Source of the DNA: Sinonovacula constricta
Taxonomy: Eukaryota > Mollusca > Bivalvia > Cardiida > Solecurtidae
Direction of reading: 5' to 3'
DNA length: 64,000 nucleotides
Assembly: GCA_007844125.1 (NCBI GenBank)
Contig: CM017559.1
Location: 33,695,363-33,759,362 of the forward strand
Under the pieces are notes generated by a model. The model had not been told where the DNA came from, searched no databases, and was given only the letters and a program-made list of their open reading frames with translations. The translations under genes were made by a program, and so were the position numbers. The first letter of the stretch is position 1. The number at the start of each line of letters is the position of its first letter. Shown here piece after piece: positions 43,873 through 56,175 of this stretch.

Positions 43873-43884
43873 TAACCCCAAATA

Positions 43885-44335
43885 ATACAAAATTGTATTT
43901 CCTATCTAGATCATGCTGCACATTTAGCTATTTTTAAACTAAGCAGACCATGTGACCACTAACTCTTGAGTCACTTTATAACATCAGGTAATATGCTGTT
44001 ATGTCTGTATCTATATCTAGCAGAAATCCCCATCGATCTTATTTTGAGATTTAGAAAGAAAGAACATTTAGAGTGATTGTTCATTTTAAAATTTGTACTC
44101 TCGAACACTTGAGGAAGTGTTCAAAATCATCTTACGTGAACTAAAGTACAATTTTTCGCAGAAATAATGTTTAAATTCCTCAATACAAGGGTAAGATTGG
44201 TTGATTATACAGCAGAAAGTCACGTTAATTTATATTTGTACTCTGGAATTCTGTACTATCCAGGCCTAATAACAGTCGTGATTATTTTTTCATATATAGT
44301 ATATGATATAGGCAAATTGTCTTATACCAACTTCA
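43885..44335 (-). mobile_element. MITE-1 partial copy
   Basis: Interior gtatttcctatctagatcat, gctatttttaaactaag, gttcaaaatcatcttacg and a decayed end ggcaaattgtcttatacca. A 124-codon frame (44167-44541) crosses its border and is not taken as a gene. Confidence 0.65.
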
Positions 44336-45178
44336 AAACCACACCTTCACCTCATAGTCGGACAAGAAACACCTATATATTAATTAATTACTCTGACACA
44401 CTTGTCCATACATTCAGTTCTCATCTTTTCATATATTGTTTCATACGTCTCACCTACACTGGCTTGACACTCAGCACAACACTTTGCTCAAATTACCTCC
44501 TACATGGATTTTCTCTGTCTTTGTTACATCCAAACCATTAAAGATAGATTTCAGGTTGGCCTATTTTTTTTATTCTAATTACATTACAGATATTTTGGCA
44601 AAAGTCAAATGTCCAAATGGTTGCGCAAACTTTGTAGAACTAGAGCCATGAATCCTACCAGGTGATTTTGTTAGTTTGTGTAATGAATTTGTAAATATCA
44701 AGATTTTTTTTGGTTCTCATTTTTCTATCAGATATTTAATACTGCTTTGGTTTGTAGGCAACCATGAGGAAGTATTTTTATTTCTTTAATGTCCTGATTT
44801 GGGGTAGTGTGCATCCTCATTTCAGATGTTGTAGGAGGTTGTTTCTTTCTGTTTTATGTCTGGCAGTCCGCAGGAAATTCACTGTAACATATTATTACGA
44901 GGGAGGTTAATTATTGCCTAAATATTTGCTGGCATCTCTTTCGGGAACGTGTCTTACTGTTTCTCCCACTGAAAGCACCACGCAGTTTAACCATTATTGA
45001 TATAAAATGCAGTGTCCTGCTGTTGGTTTTGGCAGGCTAAGAAAAGATAGGCGTTTCATGGCACATTGACCCTATTTGGTGCTGTGTGCCTCCGCAATAA
45101 TCTGGTGTAGGTTGAAGCTTTAAGTGCTCCCTTTATATTCTTAGTCTTGTTACTTTCTTTCAACAGTGTGTAATTTGT
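44336..45178. other. intron stretch with one duplicated segment
   Basis: 44863-44930 (atattattacgagggaggtt, aattattgcctaa) is similar to 45848-45925. Otherwise nothing recognised. Confidence 0.45.
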
Positions 45179-45179
45179 C

Positions 45180-45487
45180 CTTTTATTTATTGGTTGTATT
45201 GTCAGGATTTTTAATTATCTGGAGATGGTGCCTACTTTACGCAAATATAGTGCTGCCTTCACTGTGTATAGCATGTCATGCACACCTAGCATGATACCAC
45301 ACCCAGACACATTATCCTGACACCGGGCCAACCAGTCGTGGAACTTCCCTTATATTTGCTTGAGTGTTAATGAGAAATCAATACTATTCCCATTTTTTAA
45401 CAACTTTGGTATGTCGAGGCCTGGGATCGAACCTAGGGCATCCCGTATCTGGGGCCGGAGCTCCACCTATTGTGCTACCAGGTCCAC
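45180..45487 (-). mobile_element. SINE-B copy, near full length
   Basis: Reverse complement of gtgctaccaggtcc (head), ctgggatcgaacctagggc (B box), the body and attatctggagatggtgcc. Strongly diverged at the 3' end. Confidence 0.8.
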
Positions 45488-46150
45488 AAAAACTTACATT
45501 GTGTAAACTTAAATAATTTTACCACTATCTGCATGGAATGAGAAAGTGTAATAATTTTAAGTGGCATATTTATAAAAAATCAACCCAATGAAGATGAATT
45601 TCCTCTATTAAAAAAACTTGATCATTGATCAATTTCTTTTGCCATTTAATTGTTTTGTCATCAAATTAAGTATGGAAAAAAAACAACAACAAAAACCACA
45701 ACAACTCTAGAACGAAAACAGTTTCTATCACTATCCAATTTACTTTACCCTCTACTTTATGACAATAAAAAGCCCTTTTAGAGTATTTCTGAAGAACCAA
45801 TCTTTAAAAGTGCCCAGAGATTTTATAAGGCTATATTTTGGTATTTAAGTCTGGCAGGCTGGAAGTTTAGGTCTGTGACATGTTATTACGAGGGTGGTTA
45901 ATTATCGCCTGAAGGTTGGACGACACTTTTGATGACACTTTTATGAGATGCTGTTTAAACAAGCTTCCATTGATACATATCCACTTATCGAGGGAAGTAA
46001 AGAAAACTATTTTAACTAATAACAATCCTCTTGCCAATGTAAACAGAACAGTTTAAGATCAGAAAATCCATCTGGACAGGCTTATCTTAGTTTGAATAAA
46101 CAGTTTTGGGGAATATTTGTATTTTTTTTATTTCTATTCAAGATATATTA
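45488..46150. other. intron stretch without a recognised element
   Basis: AT-rich; holds the second copy of the 44863 segment. Nothing else recognised. Confidence 0.4.
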
Positions 46151-47775
46151 AACATTTTAATGATCATTATAGCAATGTTTAGATATTATTGGGTGAAAAA
46201 AAGACATGAGACAAATGTCTGAGTAGAGCCACCGGCACACTGCAGTTCGGCTTGAATACTTTTTCACAAGAAATGTTTCTAGCAGTGACATGATAATGAT
46301 CATTATAGCAATGATTTGATATTATTGGGTGGAAAAAAGACATGAGACAAATGTCTGAGTAGAACCACTGGCACACTGCAGGTCAGCTAGAATACTTTTT
46401 CACTAGAAATGTTTCTAGCAGTGACATGATAATGATCATTATAGCAATGATTTGATATTATTGGGTAGAAAAAAGACATGAGACAAATGTCTGAGTAGAA
46501 CCACTGGCACACTGCAAGTCAGCTAGAATACTTTTTCACAAGAAATGTTTCTAGCAATGACATGATAATGATCATTATAGCAATGATTTGATATTATTGG
46601 GTGAAAAAAAGACATGAGACAAATGTCTGAGTAGAACCACTGGCACACTGCAGGTCAGCTAGAATACTTTTTCACAAGAAATGTTTCTAGCAATGACATG
46701 ATAATGATCATTATAGCAATGATTTGATATTATTGGGTGGAAAAAAGACATGAGACAAATGTCTGAGTAGAACCACTGGCACACTGCAGGTCAGCTAGAA
46801 TACTTTTTCACAAGAAATGTTTCTAGCAGTGACATGATAATGATCATTATAACAATGATTTGATATTATTGGTTGGAAAAAAGACATGAGACAAATGTCT
46901 GAGTAGAACCACTGGCACACTGCAGTTCAGTTAGAATACTTTTTCACAAGAAATGTTTCTAGCAGTGACATGATAATGATCATTATTGCAATGATTTGAT
47001 ACTATTGGGTGGAAAAAAAAACATGAGGCAAATGTCTGAGTCAAACCACTGGCATACTGCAGTTCAGTTAGAATACTTTTTCACAAGAAATGTTTCTAGC
47101 AGTGACATGATAATGATCATTATAACAATGATTTGATATTATTGGGTGGAAAAAAGACATGAGACAAATGTCTGAGTCAAACCACTGGCACACTGCAGTT
47201 CAGTTAGAATACTTTTTCACAAGAAATGTTTCTAGCAGTGACATGATAATGATCATTATTGCAATGATTTGATATTATTGGGTGGAAAAAAGACATGAGA
47301 CAAATGTCTGAGTCAAACCACTGGCACACTGCAGTTCAGTTAGAATACTTTTTCACAAGAAATGTTTCTAGCAGTGACATGATAATGATCATTATTGCAA
47401 TGATTTGATACTATTGGGTGGAAAAAAGACATGAGGCAAATGTCTGAGTCAAACCACTGGCACACTGCAGTTCAGTTAGAATACTTTTTCACAAGAAATG
47501 TTTCTAGCAGTGACATGATAATGATCATTATAACAATGATTTGATATTATTGGGTGGAAAAAAGACATGAGACAAATGTCTGAGTCAAACCACTGGCACA
47601 CTGCAGTTCAGTTAGAATACTTTTTCACAAGAAATGTTTCTAGCAGTGACATGATAATGATCATTATAACAATGATTTGATATTATTGGGTGGAAAAAAG
47701 ACATGAGACAAATGTCTGAGTCAAACCACTGGCACACTGCAGGTCAGCTAGAATACTTTTTCATAAGAAATGTTT
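46150..47775 (-). repeat. 136-bp satellite derived from antisense SINE-A1
   Basis: About 12 units. tgataatgatcattata starts at 46291, 46427, 46563, 46699, 46835 and 46971, exactly 136 bp apart. Each unit carries the SINE-A1 body in reverse (aatgatcattatagcaatg, agacaaatgtctgagtagaa, ccactggcacactgcaggtc, agctagaatac) but lacks the tRNA-like head. The left units keep gtagaaccactgg; the right units share gtcaaaccactgg, which marks two sub-families in order along the array. Confidence 0.9.
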
Positions 47776-49125
47776 CTTCCTGACCATGAGGCAAACACAT
47801 GCACAGAGAGGAAAAAAACCCCAAGAAGTCGAGCAGTTTGAAATTGTGGACTCAACTGGTTATGGATGCTCCTCCCTTATGTACAAGATATCATTACAAA
47901 AACTAACAATTATTTATTATGCACTATGATACAGTGATAATTGATGTTATTTTTGAAGGTGTAACATCACAAACAACATCTTTTTCAGTTCCCTAGAGAC
48001 AGCTAACCTATGTGGCAATCATCAGAATTATTTATTTGTTTTATAAATGAGATTTATTGAGCTCATACCAGTATTTCTTTTTCTTTCTTCACACCTTAAT
48101 TTCCCCTTAATCTAGATAAATTGCAAGATTATTTTTGTGTGTCAGTTTTGTAATTTAAGTTAAAAAAAAAAGGATCCTGCAATTATATTAGGCCTGCTAA
48201 GTTTGATGGTCTTGATTTACCCTCATCTGGTGTAGTGTGCCTACACACTGAAGAATAATGTACCAGTAGGCGGGAGGGTCATTTTGGGGTAGTGTGCCCA
48301 CACGCTGAAGAAAGATGTAGGATGGAACATTTAAATTTTTAAAATTTGTTTAGCAGGCCCTGCACCATTTATCTTTTTTTTTCTGGCCCAGTTAAGGTTT
48401 TGAAAAAATGCAAAAAAACAGATTACATTTACTATTATGTTGTGCATTCTTGTAAAAGCATTATTTTAGCTTGAAGATCAAATTTAAATCCAAGGTATTA
48501 ACAAAACTTGATATATTCAGTTGTCAAAGAATTTTCTTTACGATTTTTTCTCTCGTACACAACAATATTTATTATAATTACTTGAAAAAGTCCTGAGATA
48601 TGATATTTATTGGTGCCCTACATCCATAGAAAAAGTAAAAGCATAACATCCCCCTTATGGGGTGGTTACACTAAATACAGACTGGAAGTAGAAAGTGTGA
48701 CATGGACATTTCTCTTTAGTAACAGTCTGTTGCTATGTTTTGGCATTAAATTTCCTATTTTGAAAATAATCTCAATCTTTTGGTGTCAAACGGAAGCTGA
48801 AACTATGTAGAATTAAGAGAAAGCAAAAGTCTTAAACACCTATGCACTATAATGGACTGATCCGCTTTTACAGGCAGTACATATTTCATTGAAATTTGGC
48901 AATTACTGACTGGCAATTTGGCGGTATGCACATTCTTTGGAACTGAACCTTCTTACAAGTTGCAAAAGTTGCCTTATTTCTGGGTCTTTCCAATAGACAA
49001 TAAATAGCTTGTTTCACCTCTATATGGTTATGGGGGTTAATCATGACTTGGTCATGGTGCAATTTGTTTCTATCTTTTCACAATTCACTATAGAATATAG
49101 AACAAACTTATTTAGTGGCGTCTTA
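47776..49125. other. intron stretch without a recognised gene
   Basis: A short local duplication near 48225-48320 (ggtgtagtgtgcctacacac and ggggtagtgtgcccacacgc, ctgaagaa). Otherwise nothing. Confidence 0.45.
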
Positions 49126-49324
49126 CCTAATCGTTACAAGATTGTATTACCTATCTGAGCCACATTGCACAGAAGGCTATTTTTAAACTAAGAAAACCAT
49201 GTGACCACTTACTTTTGAGTTCCAGTTACATGATCATCCAACATTTAGCTCTTATGTTGATATCCATTTTCAGCTGAAATCCCCATCTTGTTTATGTATG
49301 GATTTGGATGAAAATGACATTTAA

Positions 49325-49819
49325 AGGAGGTATCAGACAGTTTGCCTATGTCAAAAACAAATAACAATATCAAACCACTTTTTTGGGAATTTTAGTATAA
49401 TTTTTGTATAAACCTATACTGTTGCCTTAATAAATACGATTTTGAACAAGAACTAAATTGTTAGACTGAACTAATTGCGAAAAAAATCACTCTCAATGTG
49501 TATAATTTCCAGCTGTATGAAAAGCTTGTTAGTGGTGTCTGTCTGCTAAAAATAGATATAGATGTCAGAGCGGATTACCCGGACGACTATATTACGTGAT
49601 CTCAAAAGTAAGTGGTCAACTGGTTTTAAAAATAGTATCTCTGCATCGTGGCTCGGATAGGAAAAACCTGTTTGGAATGACGAGTGGTGATTTATGCTTG
49701 ACTGCTTACACAGACGTAGGACATCAATAAACTGCATTTTGCAGGACCTTTTCCGGTAACACCGACTTATTTGGTCATTTGAGAAAGGATATTTTGGTCC
49801 AAACTGGAGGATACCACCT
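49325..49819 (+). mobile_element. MITE-1, full length, nested in MITE-1
   Basis: aggaggtatcagacagtttg and ccaaactggaggataccacc ends flanked by TTAA at 49321-49324 and 49820-49823. Target is the TTAA in the host word acattttaagtg. Interior gatatagatgtcagagcgga and gtaagtggtcaactgg; about 495 bp. It is the best reference copy in the window. Confidence 0.88.
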
Positions 49820-49997
49820 TTAAAGTGATATATTTCTTAATTTATTTCACAATTTGTATTCATACAATTGAGGTTATGTTATAAATAGCCCTTGCTTCAC
49901 TAAAGTATAGGATTATGCAGTAACTATGCACAAGTTTTCCAGCACAGAGGAATGGTGTTTAAACCTATTTATTTATAATAAATTGGGAAATGAGTTC

Positions 49998-50195
49998 TTT
50001 CAACTTATATTAATCCCTCTTGACTGTCCACTTCCTGGGTAGAACCAGTACTCAGGTTCTGAGTACCTGGAGCACTGTGCAGTAAATAGTCTTGCTCAAG
50101 GACCAACATCACGTGGTCAGTTTCAGGGTTTGAACCCAGGACCCTCTGATCCGGACTCCAATGTCTTAACAGCAAGATTATGGATGCCCAGGGGT
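49998..50195 (-). mobile_element. SINE-D candidate, copy 2
   Basis: The reverse complement begins cctgggcatccataatcttg, has gttaagacattggagtccgg and the B box gggttcaaaccctg, then gctccaggtactcagaacct and aagtggacagtcaagaggga. Nested in MITE-1. Confidence 0.65.
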
Positions 50196-50243
50196 AATAT
50201 GTTGTTTCATGTATAGGCAAACTGTCGGATTCCACATTTAAAC

Positions 50244-50590
50244 TGGTATCTTCTAAACTTGCTCCAAACGATACATCCATGCATAAAGATGACAAAAGAT
50301 TAAATCCATAAACATGTTTCAGCTGATTCAAGTTAATTGCATATAGCAAATCCCAGACTCAATTATCTAAATGTGTGGCATATGCAATATGAATGAACCA
50401 ACATTCATTCACATGTTATAAATTAGGAATCTGTTTATGGTAGTTGATATACTGTAACATGTAGTAGACAGTGTTGCTTTTGCTTTTCCAACAGCTCAAC
50501 TGTGTACTGTAATATAGACTTGCTGCTTTTGAAATGTGATGTATATATTGTAAAATGGTGCTATTAAATTAAAAACAAAACAAAAGAGAG
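50244..50590. other. intron stretch without a recognised feature
   Basis: Nothing recognised. Confidence 0.4.
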
Positions 50591-50599
50591 ATACAGTAA

Positions 50600-52770
50600 A
50601 TGACTTAACAGAACAACCTCTGGACACAGCCTCTCCACTTAAATCTGCCTTTCATTTAACAGAACAACCTCTGGACACAGCCTCTCCAATCTGCCTTTCA
50701 TTTAACAGAAAAACCTCTGGACACACCCCTCCAATCTGCCTTTCATTTAACACAACCTCTGGACACAGCCTCTTCAATCTGCCTTTCTTCATCAGAACAA
50801 CCTCTGAATATGGCCTGTCCAATCTGCCTTTCATTTAACAGAACAACCTCTGAATACAGCCTCTCCAATCCGCCTTTCATTTAACAGAACCTCTGAACAT
50901 GGTCTGTCCAATCTGCCTTTCATTTAACAGAACAACCTCTGAATACAGCCTATCCAATCTGCCTTTCACTTAACAGAACAACATCTGGACACAGCCTCTC
51001 CAATCTGCCTTTCATTTAACAGAACCTCTGAACATGGCCTTTCCAATCTGACTCATTTAACAGAATAACCTCTGGACACAGCCTCTCCAATCTGCCTTTC
51101 ATTTAACAGAACAACCTCTGGACACAGCCTCTCCACTTGAATCTGCCTTTCATTTAACAGAACCTCTGAACATGGCCTCTCCAATCTGCCTTTCATTTAA
51201 CAGAACAACCTCTGGAGACAGCCTCTCCAATCTGCTTTTCATTTAACAGAACAACCTCTGGACACAGCCTCTCCACTTGAATCTGCCTTTCATTTAACAG
51301 AACCTCTGAACATGGCCTTTCCAATCTGACTTTCATTTAACAGAATAACCTCTGGACACAGCCTCTCCAATCTGCCTTTCATTTAACAGAACAACCTCTG
51401 GACACAGCCTCTCCACTTGAATCTGCCTTTCATTTAACAGAACCTCTGAACATGGCCTTTCCAATCTGCCTTTCATTTAGCAGAACAACCTCTGGAGACA
51501 GCCTCTCCAATCTGCCTTTCATTTAACAGAACAACCTCTGGACACAGCCTCTCCAAACTGCCTCTCATTTAACCAGAACTTCTGGACACAGCCTCTCCAA
51601 ACTGCCTTTCATTTAACAGAATAACCTCTTGACAAAGCCTCTCCAATCTGCCTTTCATTTGACAGAATAACCTCTGGAGACAGCCTATCCAATCTGCCTT
51701 TCATTTAACAGAACAACCTCTGGACACAGCCTCTCCAATCTGCCTTTCATTTAACAGAATAACCTCAAGACACACCCCCTCCAATCTGCCTTTCATTTAA
51801 CACAACCTCTGGACACAGCCTCTCCAATCTGCCTTTCTTCATCAGAACAACCTCTGAATATAGCCTGTCCAATCTGCCTTTCATTTAACAGAACAACCTC
51901 TGAATACAGCCTCTCCAATCCGCCTTTCATTTAACAGAACCTCTGAACATGGCCTGTCCAATCTGCCTTTCATTTAACAGAACAACCTCTGAATACAGCC
52001 TCTCCAATCTGCCTTTCACTTAACAGAACAACATCTGGACACAGCCTCTCCACTGGAATCTGCCTTTCATTTAACAGAACCTCTGAACATGGCCTTTCCA
52101 ATCTGCCTTTCATTTAGCAGAACAACCTCTGGAGACAGCCTCTCCAATCTGCCTTTCATTTAACAGAACAACCTCTGGAGACAGCCTCTCCAATCTGCTT
52201 TTCATTTAACAGAACAACCTCTGGACACAGCCTCTCCAAACTGCCTCTCATTTAACCAGAACCTCTGGACACAGCCTCTCCAAACTGCCTTTCATTTAAC
52301 AGAATAACCTCTTGACAAAGCCTCTCCAATCTGCCTTTCATTTAACAGAATAACCTCTGGAGACAGCCTTTCCAATCTGCCTTTCATTTAACAGAACAAC
52401 CTCTGGACACAGCCTCTCCAATCTGCCTTTCATTTAACAGAATAACCTCTGGACACAGCCTCTCCAAACTGCCTTTCATTTAACAGAATAACCTCTGGAC
52501 ACAGCCTCTCCAAACTGCCTTTCATTTAACAGAATAACCTCTGGACACAGCCTCTCCAAACCGCCTTTCATTTAACAGAATAACCTCTGGACACAGCCTC
52601 TCCAATCTGCCTTTCATTTAACAGAATAACCTCTGGACACAGCCTCTCCAATCTGCCTTTCATTGAACAGAACAACCTCTGGACACAGCCTCTCCAATCT
52701 GCCTTTCATTGAACAGAACAACCTCTGAACGTGGCCTTTCCAATCTGCCTTTCATTTAATAGAACAATGT
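50600..52770 (+). repeat. 46-bp satellite with higher-order repeats
   Basis: About 47 units of acagaacaacctctggacac, agcctctccaatctgccttt, cattta. Variant units (ccacttgaatctgcc) recur at 51134, 51274 and 51414, a 140-bp higher-order unit. A longer block around gcctttcttcatcagaacaa (50781 and 51831) is repeated 1050 bp later. The last units are the most uniform. Confidence 0.92.
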
Positions 52771-54350
52771 ATATTTCTGTGGTCATAATTTGCACATACA
52801 GTAGCTAAAAAATTGTTGGCAGGATGAAAATCCAACCAAACAAACATTAGTGGAAATTCAGTGGTTCAAACTACATATCCGACAGAAAATTAAAACTAAA
52901 TGTTCAATTTGGTTACCATTTGGTTTATTTCCTTGTTTGGAGAAAAAATGGCTTCATTTAGATGAAAGGCCTTTGTTTCTGATGTTTCACTTTCATAATG
53001 GAAAAAACACTTGTTTTAAAAAGTATTAATCACAGTTGTTTGTTCAAAAATAATTAACTATCCTTTAACCAAAAATGACACATTTCTAAAAAAAATTCAG
53101 ACAAAAATATAATTACTTTATTTGTAGAGATTTTATTTTAAAGTGAAGAGATTTATCTATTTTAAAATACACAATGTAACAACAAAAAAATGATTTCTGA
53201 GAATGCAAATTATATTCACTTTCATAGCAAGAGATTGTAAATAGAACAATAAGATTTTCAAAAATCAATCATTCCAGTTGAAAGTGTAAAATTGTGATTT
53301 CAGATGGGGCCAAATACAATATTTGATTTCCAAATTTCCAAGAGTTATATTAAAAGTGGTAGGATTTGATAAGTCAAAACACAAGATTTACTTTCTCTGA
53401 TAGCAGAAACTTATAACACTTTGCAAAGATTTCCTGTAAACATAGTCAGATTAGAATTTCAAGAAAGGCAAATAGATCATTTTCTTGCAATGAGATGCAT
53501 TAGTGGACAGTCTATCATGTTTGTAATGACACTATCTCCAAAAGAATAGGCAATTATGTCCAAGGATTCCAAGTAAAAGAACCTACTTAAACTTTGGACT
53601 ATTTTGGATATTATCTAACATGGGAGACAATTTTCATTTGACCAAAGTTTTCCATTGCGAAGATTTTATTTAATAAAATGGCATTGAATTGGTTTCTTGA
53701 ATGGTACTATTTTAAGGTATAACACATCTATAAATTAACTACAAAGCTTACATCTTTATGAATCTTTTATAAACCTTACCATTGTTGATCTTATTTTTTG
53801 CCTACAGTCATCTTTATTGTAGAAGAACATGTTCTTTTAGTAAGCTCATCTTAAACTTGCTAAACAGAAAGCGTACTTCAGTTATTCAAAGTAGGGTTGA
53901 CTGAAGCCTGAACTTCGGTCATTCAAACTTGGGTTGACCGAAGCTGGGGCATTATTGGTTGGTCCTGATTTTTTTCTTTTTATAATTAAATGTAAAAAAC
54001 GTCTGAGCATTTATTTGCATTAATCAAAGTTTTCGCATTATTCATCGCACAATCTCGTCATCGGTTGGCCAGTGTCTCCTGTCAAACTGCAAAAGGAGGT
54101 AACTCAATTAACATCGATATTTGGCTTCGTTAATCGGTTGGTTGAAGTTGTTAATTGGATGTATGTTGATTTGTTTGATAATCAATTATGATGTACCATC
54201 AATTAATGAGTATGACAATCCAGTAAAAGATTGACTTGTATTCACTTTGTCTCCCAATGGCATTATGAACTGTCAGGGTGGGTAGGTATAATGCCGACCG
54301 ATATCATTATGATTATCATCTCAATTGAGAAATCGCGAGCATACCAGGTG
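52771..54350. other. intron stretch; one diverged duplicate segment
   Basis: 53515-53660 is similar to 56776-56915. A small two-copy repeat (cttcggtcattcaaacttgg) lies at 53875-53945. No gene recognised. Confidence 0.45.
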
Positions 54351-54356
54351 ATATCT

Positions 54357-55512
54357 TAGCTGAGCAATCTGCAGAAGGACCCAGCAATGGAGGGCTGAGC
54401 AATCTGGAGAAGGACCCAGCAATGGAGGGCTGAGCAATCTGGAGAAGGACTCAGCAATGGAGGGCTGAGCAATCTGCAGAAGGACCCAGCAATGGAGGGC
54501 TGAGCAATCTGCAGAAGGACCCAGCAATGGAGGGCTGAGCAATCTGCAGAAGGACCCAGCAATGGAGGGCTGAGCAATCTGCAGAAGGACCCAGCAATGG
54601 AGGGCTGAGCAACCTGCAGAAGGACCCAGCAATGGAGGGCTGAGCAATCTGGAGAAGGACCCAGCAATGGAGGGCTGAGCAATCTGGAGAAGGACTCAGC
54701 AATGGAGGGCTATGCAATCTGCAGAAGGACCCAGCAATGGAGGGCTGAGCAATCTGGAGAAGGACCCAGCAATGGAGGGCTGAGCAATCTGCAGAAGGAC
54801 CCAGCAATGGAGGGCTGAGCAATCTGGAGAAGGACCCAGCAATGGAGGGCTGAGCAATCTGCAGAAGGACCCAGCAATGGAGGGCTGAGCAATCTGCAGA
54901 AGGACCCAGCAATGGAGGGCTGAGCAATCTGCAGAAGGACCCAGCAATGGAGGGCTGAGCAATCTGGAGAAGGACTCAGCAATGGAGGGCTGAGCAATCT
55001 GGAGAAGGACCCAGCAATGGAGGGCTGAGCAATCTGCAGAAGGACCCAGCAATGGAGGGCTGAGCAATCTGGAGAAGGACCCAGCAATGGAGGGCTGAGC
55101 AATCTGCAGAAGGACCCAGCAATGGAGGGCTGAGCAATCTGCAGAAGGAACCAGCAATGGAGGGCTGAGCAATCTGCAGAAGGACCCAGCAATGGAGGGC
55201 TGAGCAATCTGCAGAAGGACCCAGCAATGGAGGGCTGAGCAATCTGCAGAAGGACCCAGCAATGGAGGGCTGAGCAATCTGCAGAAGGACCCTGCAATGG
55301 AGGGCTGAGCAATCTGCAGAAGGACCCAGCAATGGAGGGCTGAGCAATCTGCAGAAGGACCCAGCAATGGAGGGCTGAGCAATCTGCAGAAGGACCCAGC
55401 AATGGAGGGCTGAGCAATCTGGAGAAGGACCCAGCAATGGAGGGCTGAGCAATCTGCAGAAGGACCCAGCAATGGAGAGCTGAGCAATCTGCAGAAGGAC
55501 CCAGCAATGGAG
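54357..55512 (-). repeat. 35-bp satellite (gctgagcaatctgcagaagg)
   Basis: About 33 units of 35 bp, nearly identical, in two main types: ctgcag (a PstI site) and ctggag. Because 35 is not a multiple of 3 and the minus strand lacks stops, three frames read the same Leu/Ser/Pro/Cys-rich repeat for up to 265 codons. That is expected for a repeat and not evidence of a protein. It is more GC-rich than its surroundings. Confidence 0.92.
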
Positions 55513-56020
55513 GGATACCCAGATCAGCTACAATTTAATTATAAATGCAGAACCTGGAAAAGTGCCAGTTGTTGAGAGTGGGAGGGGAATCAAGTGGAAA
55601 TAAAAAGGTTAAGAGAATTGATGTAAAAATTTCTTTTCCAAAAATTAACTTTTCGTATATTTCACTGTGAAAAGTATTATGGTATATACAATGATTCTTG
55701 CACATTACTGCAGATAATTATGCAACTTAAAATGGCAGACTCCTACTTGAAAACTTTTGTAAGTGGAGGCAGTTTTGATTATTTCAACCCATACATTGGT
55801 GGAAGTAAATTGGCAGTCCCGATGACTTCGAATAACCATAGTTTGACTGTCAATCATCTTATTTACCCATTCAAAACAAATAGCCATAATGATTTGGCAC
55901 AATCTGTGCACTTTTTCTGGTCACGCCCCCCAAAACATCTTTAGTAGGCACAGCTGCACCCACTAAGCCTGTTTCTAGCTGGTCACTGAATGACCCCCTC
56001 TTTCGACAACCTTGGGGATT
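55513..56020. other. intron stretch without a recognised gene
   Basis: Two overlapping antiparallel frames (55705-55944) without motifs. Nothing else. Confidence 0.4.
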
Positions 56021-56029
56021 CCTGTTGAT

Positions 56030-56175
56030 GCCAGGCAATGCGATGTTCCAATTAATCTGTGATGTGTCTGTGGTTCTACCCTGACGTTTGGCTGGGCGTC
56101 TTTCTCTACCATTATTTAGCTAGATTTTGCCAATACAGCCATTTTTGTGCTGTGGCTAAGAATAAAAGAAGCAAA
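56030..56175 (+). mobile_element. SINE-A2 3' fragment
   Basis: aatctgtgatgtgtctgtgg, ttctaccctgacgtttggct, attatttagctagattttgc. Old copy. Confidence 0.6.

Larger units (their letters stand above)
49130..50237 (-). mobile_element. MITE-1 host copy split by a MITE-1 and a SINE-D
   Basis: Interior from gattgtattacctatctgag to gaaaatgacat, then a whole second MITE-1, then host interior again (cactaaagtataggattatg, aactatgcacaag). A SINE-D follows, then the host end ggcaaactgtcggattccac before TTAA (50238-50241). The left end is missing. Confidence 0.72.

Noticed and set aside
44167..44541. 124-codon frame with hydrophobic stretches
   Set aside because: It begins in a decayed MITE-1 and runs across its end; there is no domain and no matching splice phase for unc-13.
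54321..55507. Several overlapping minus-strand frames of 108-265 codons
   Set aside because: All three frames of a 35-bp repeat read the same stop-free peptide; this is a product of the period, not a gene.
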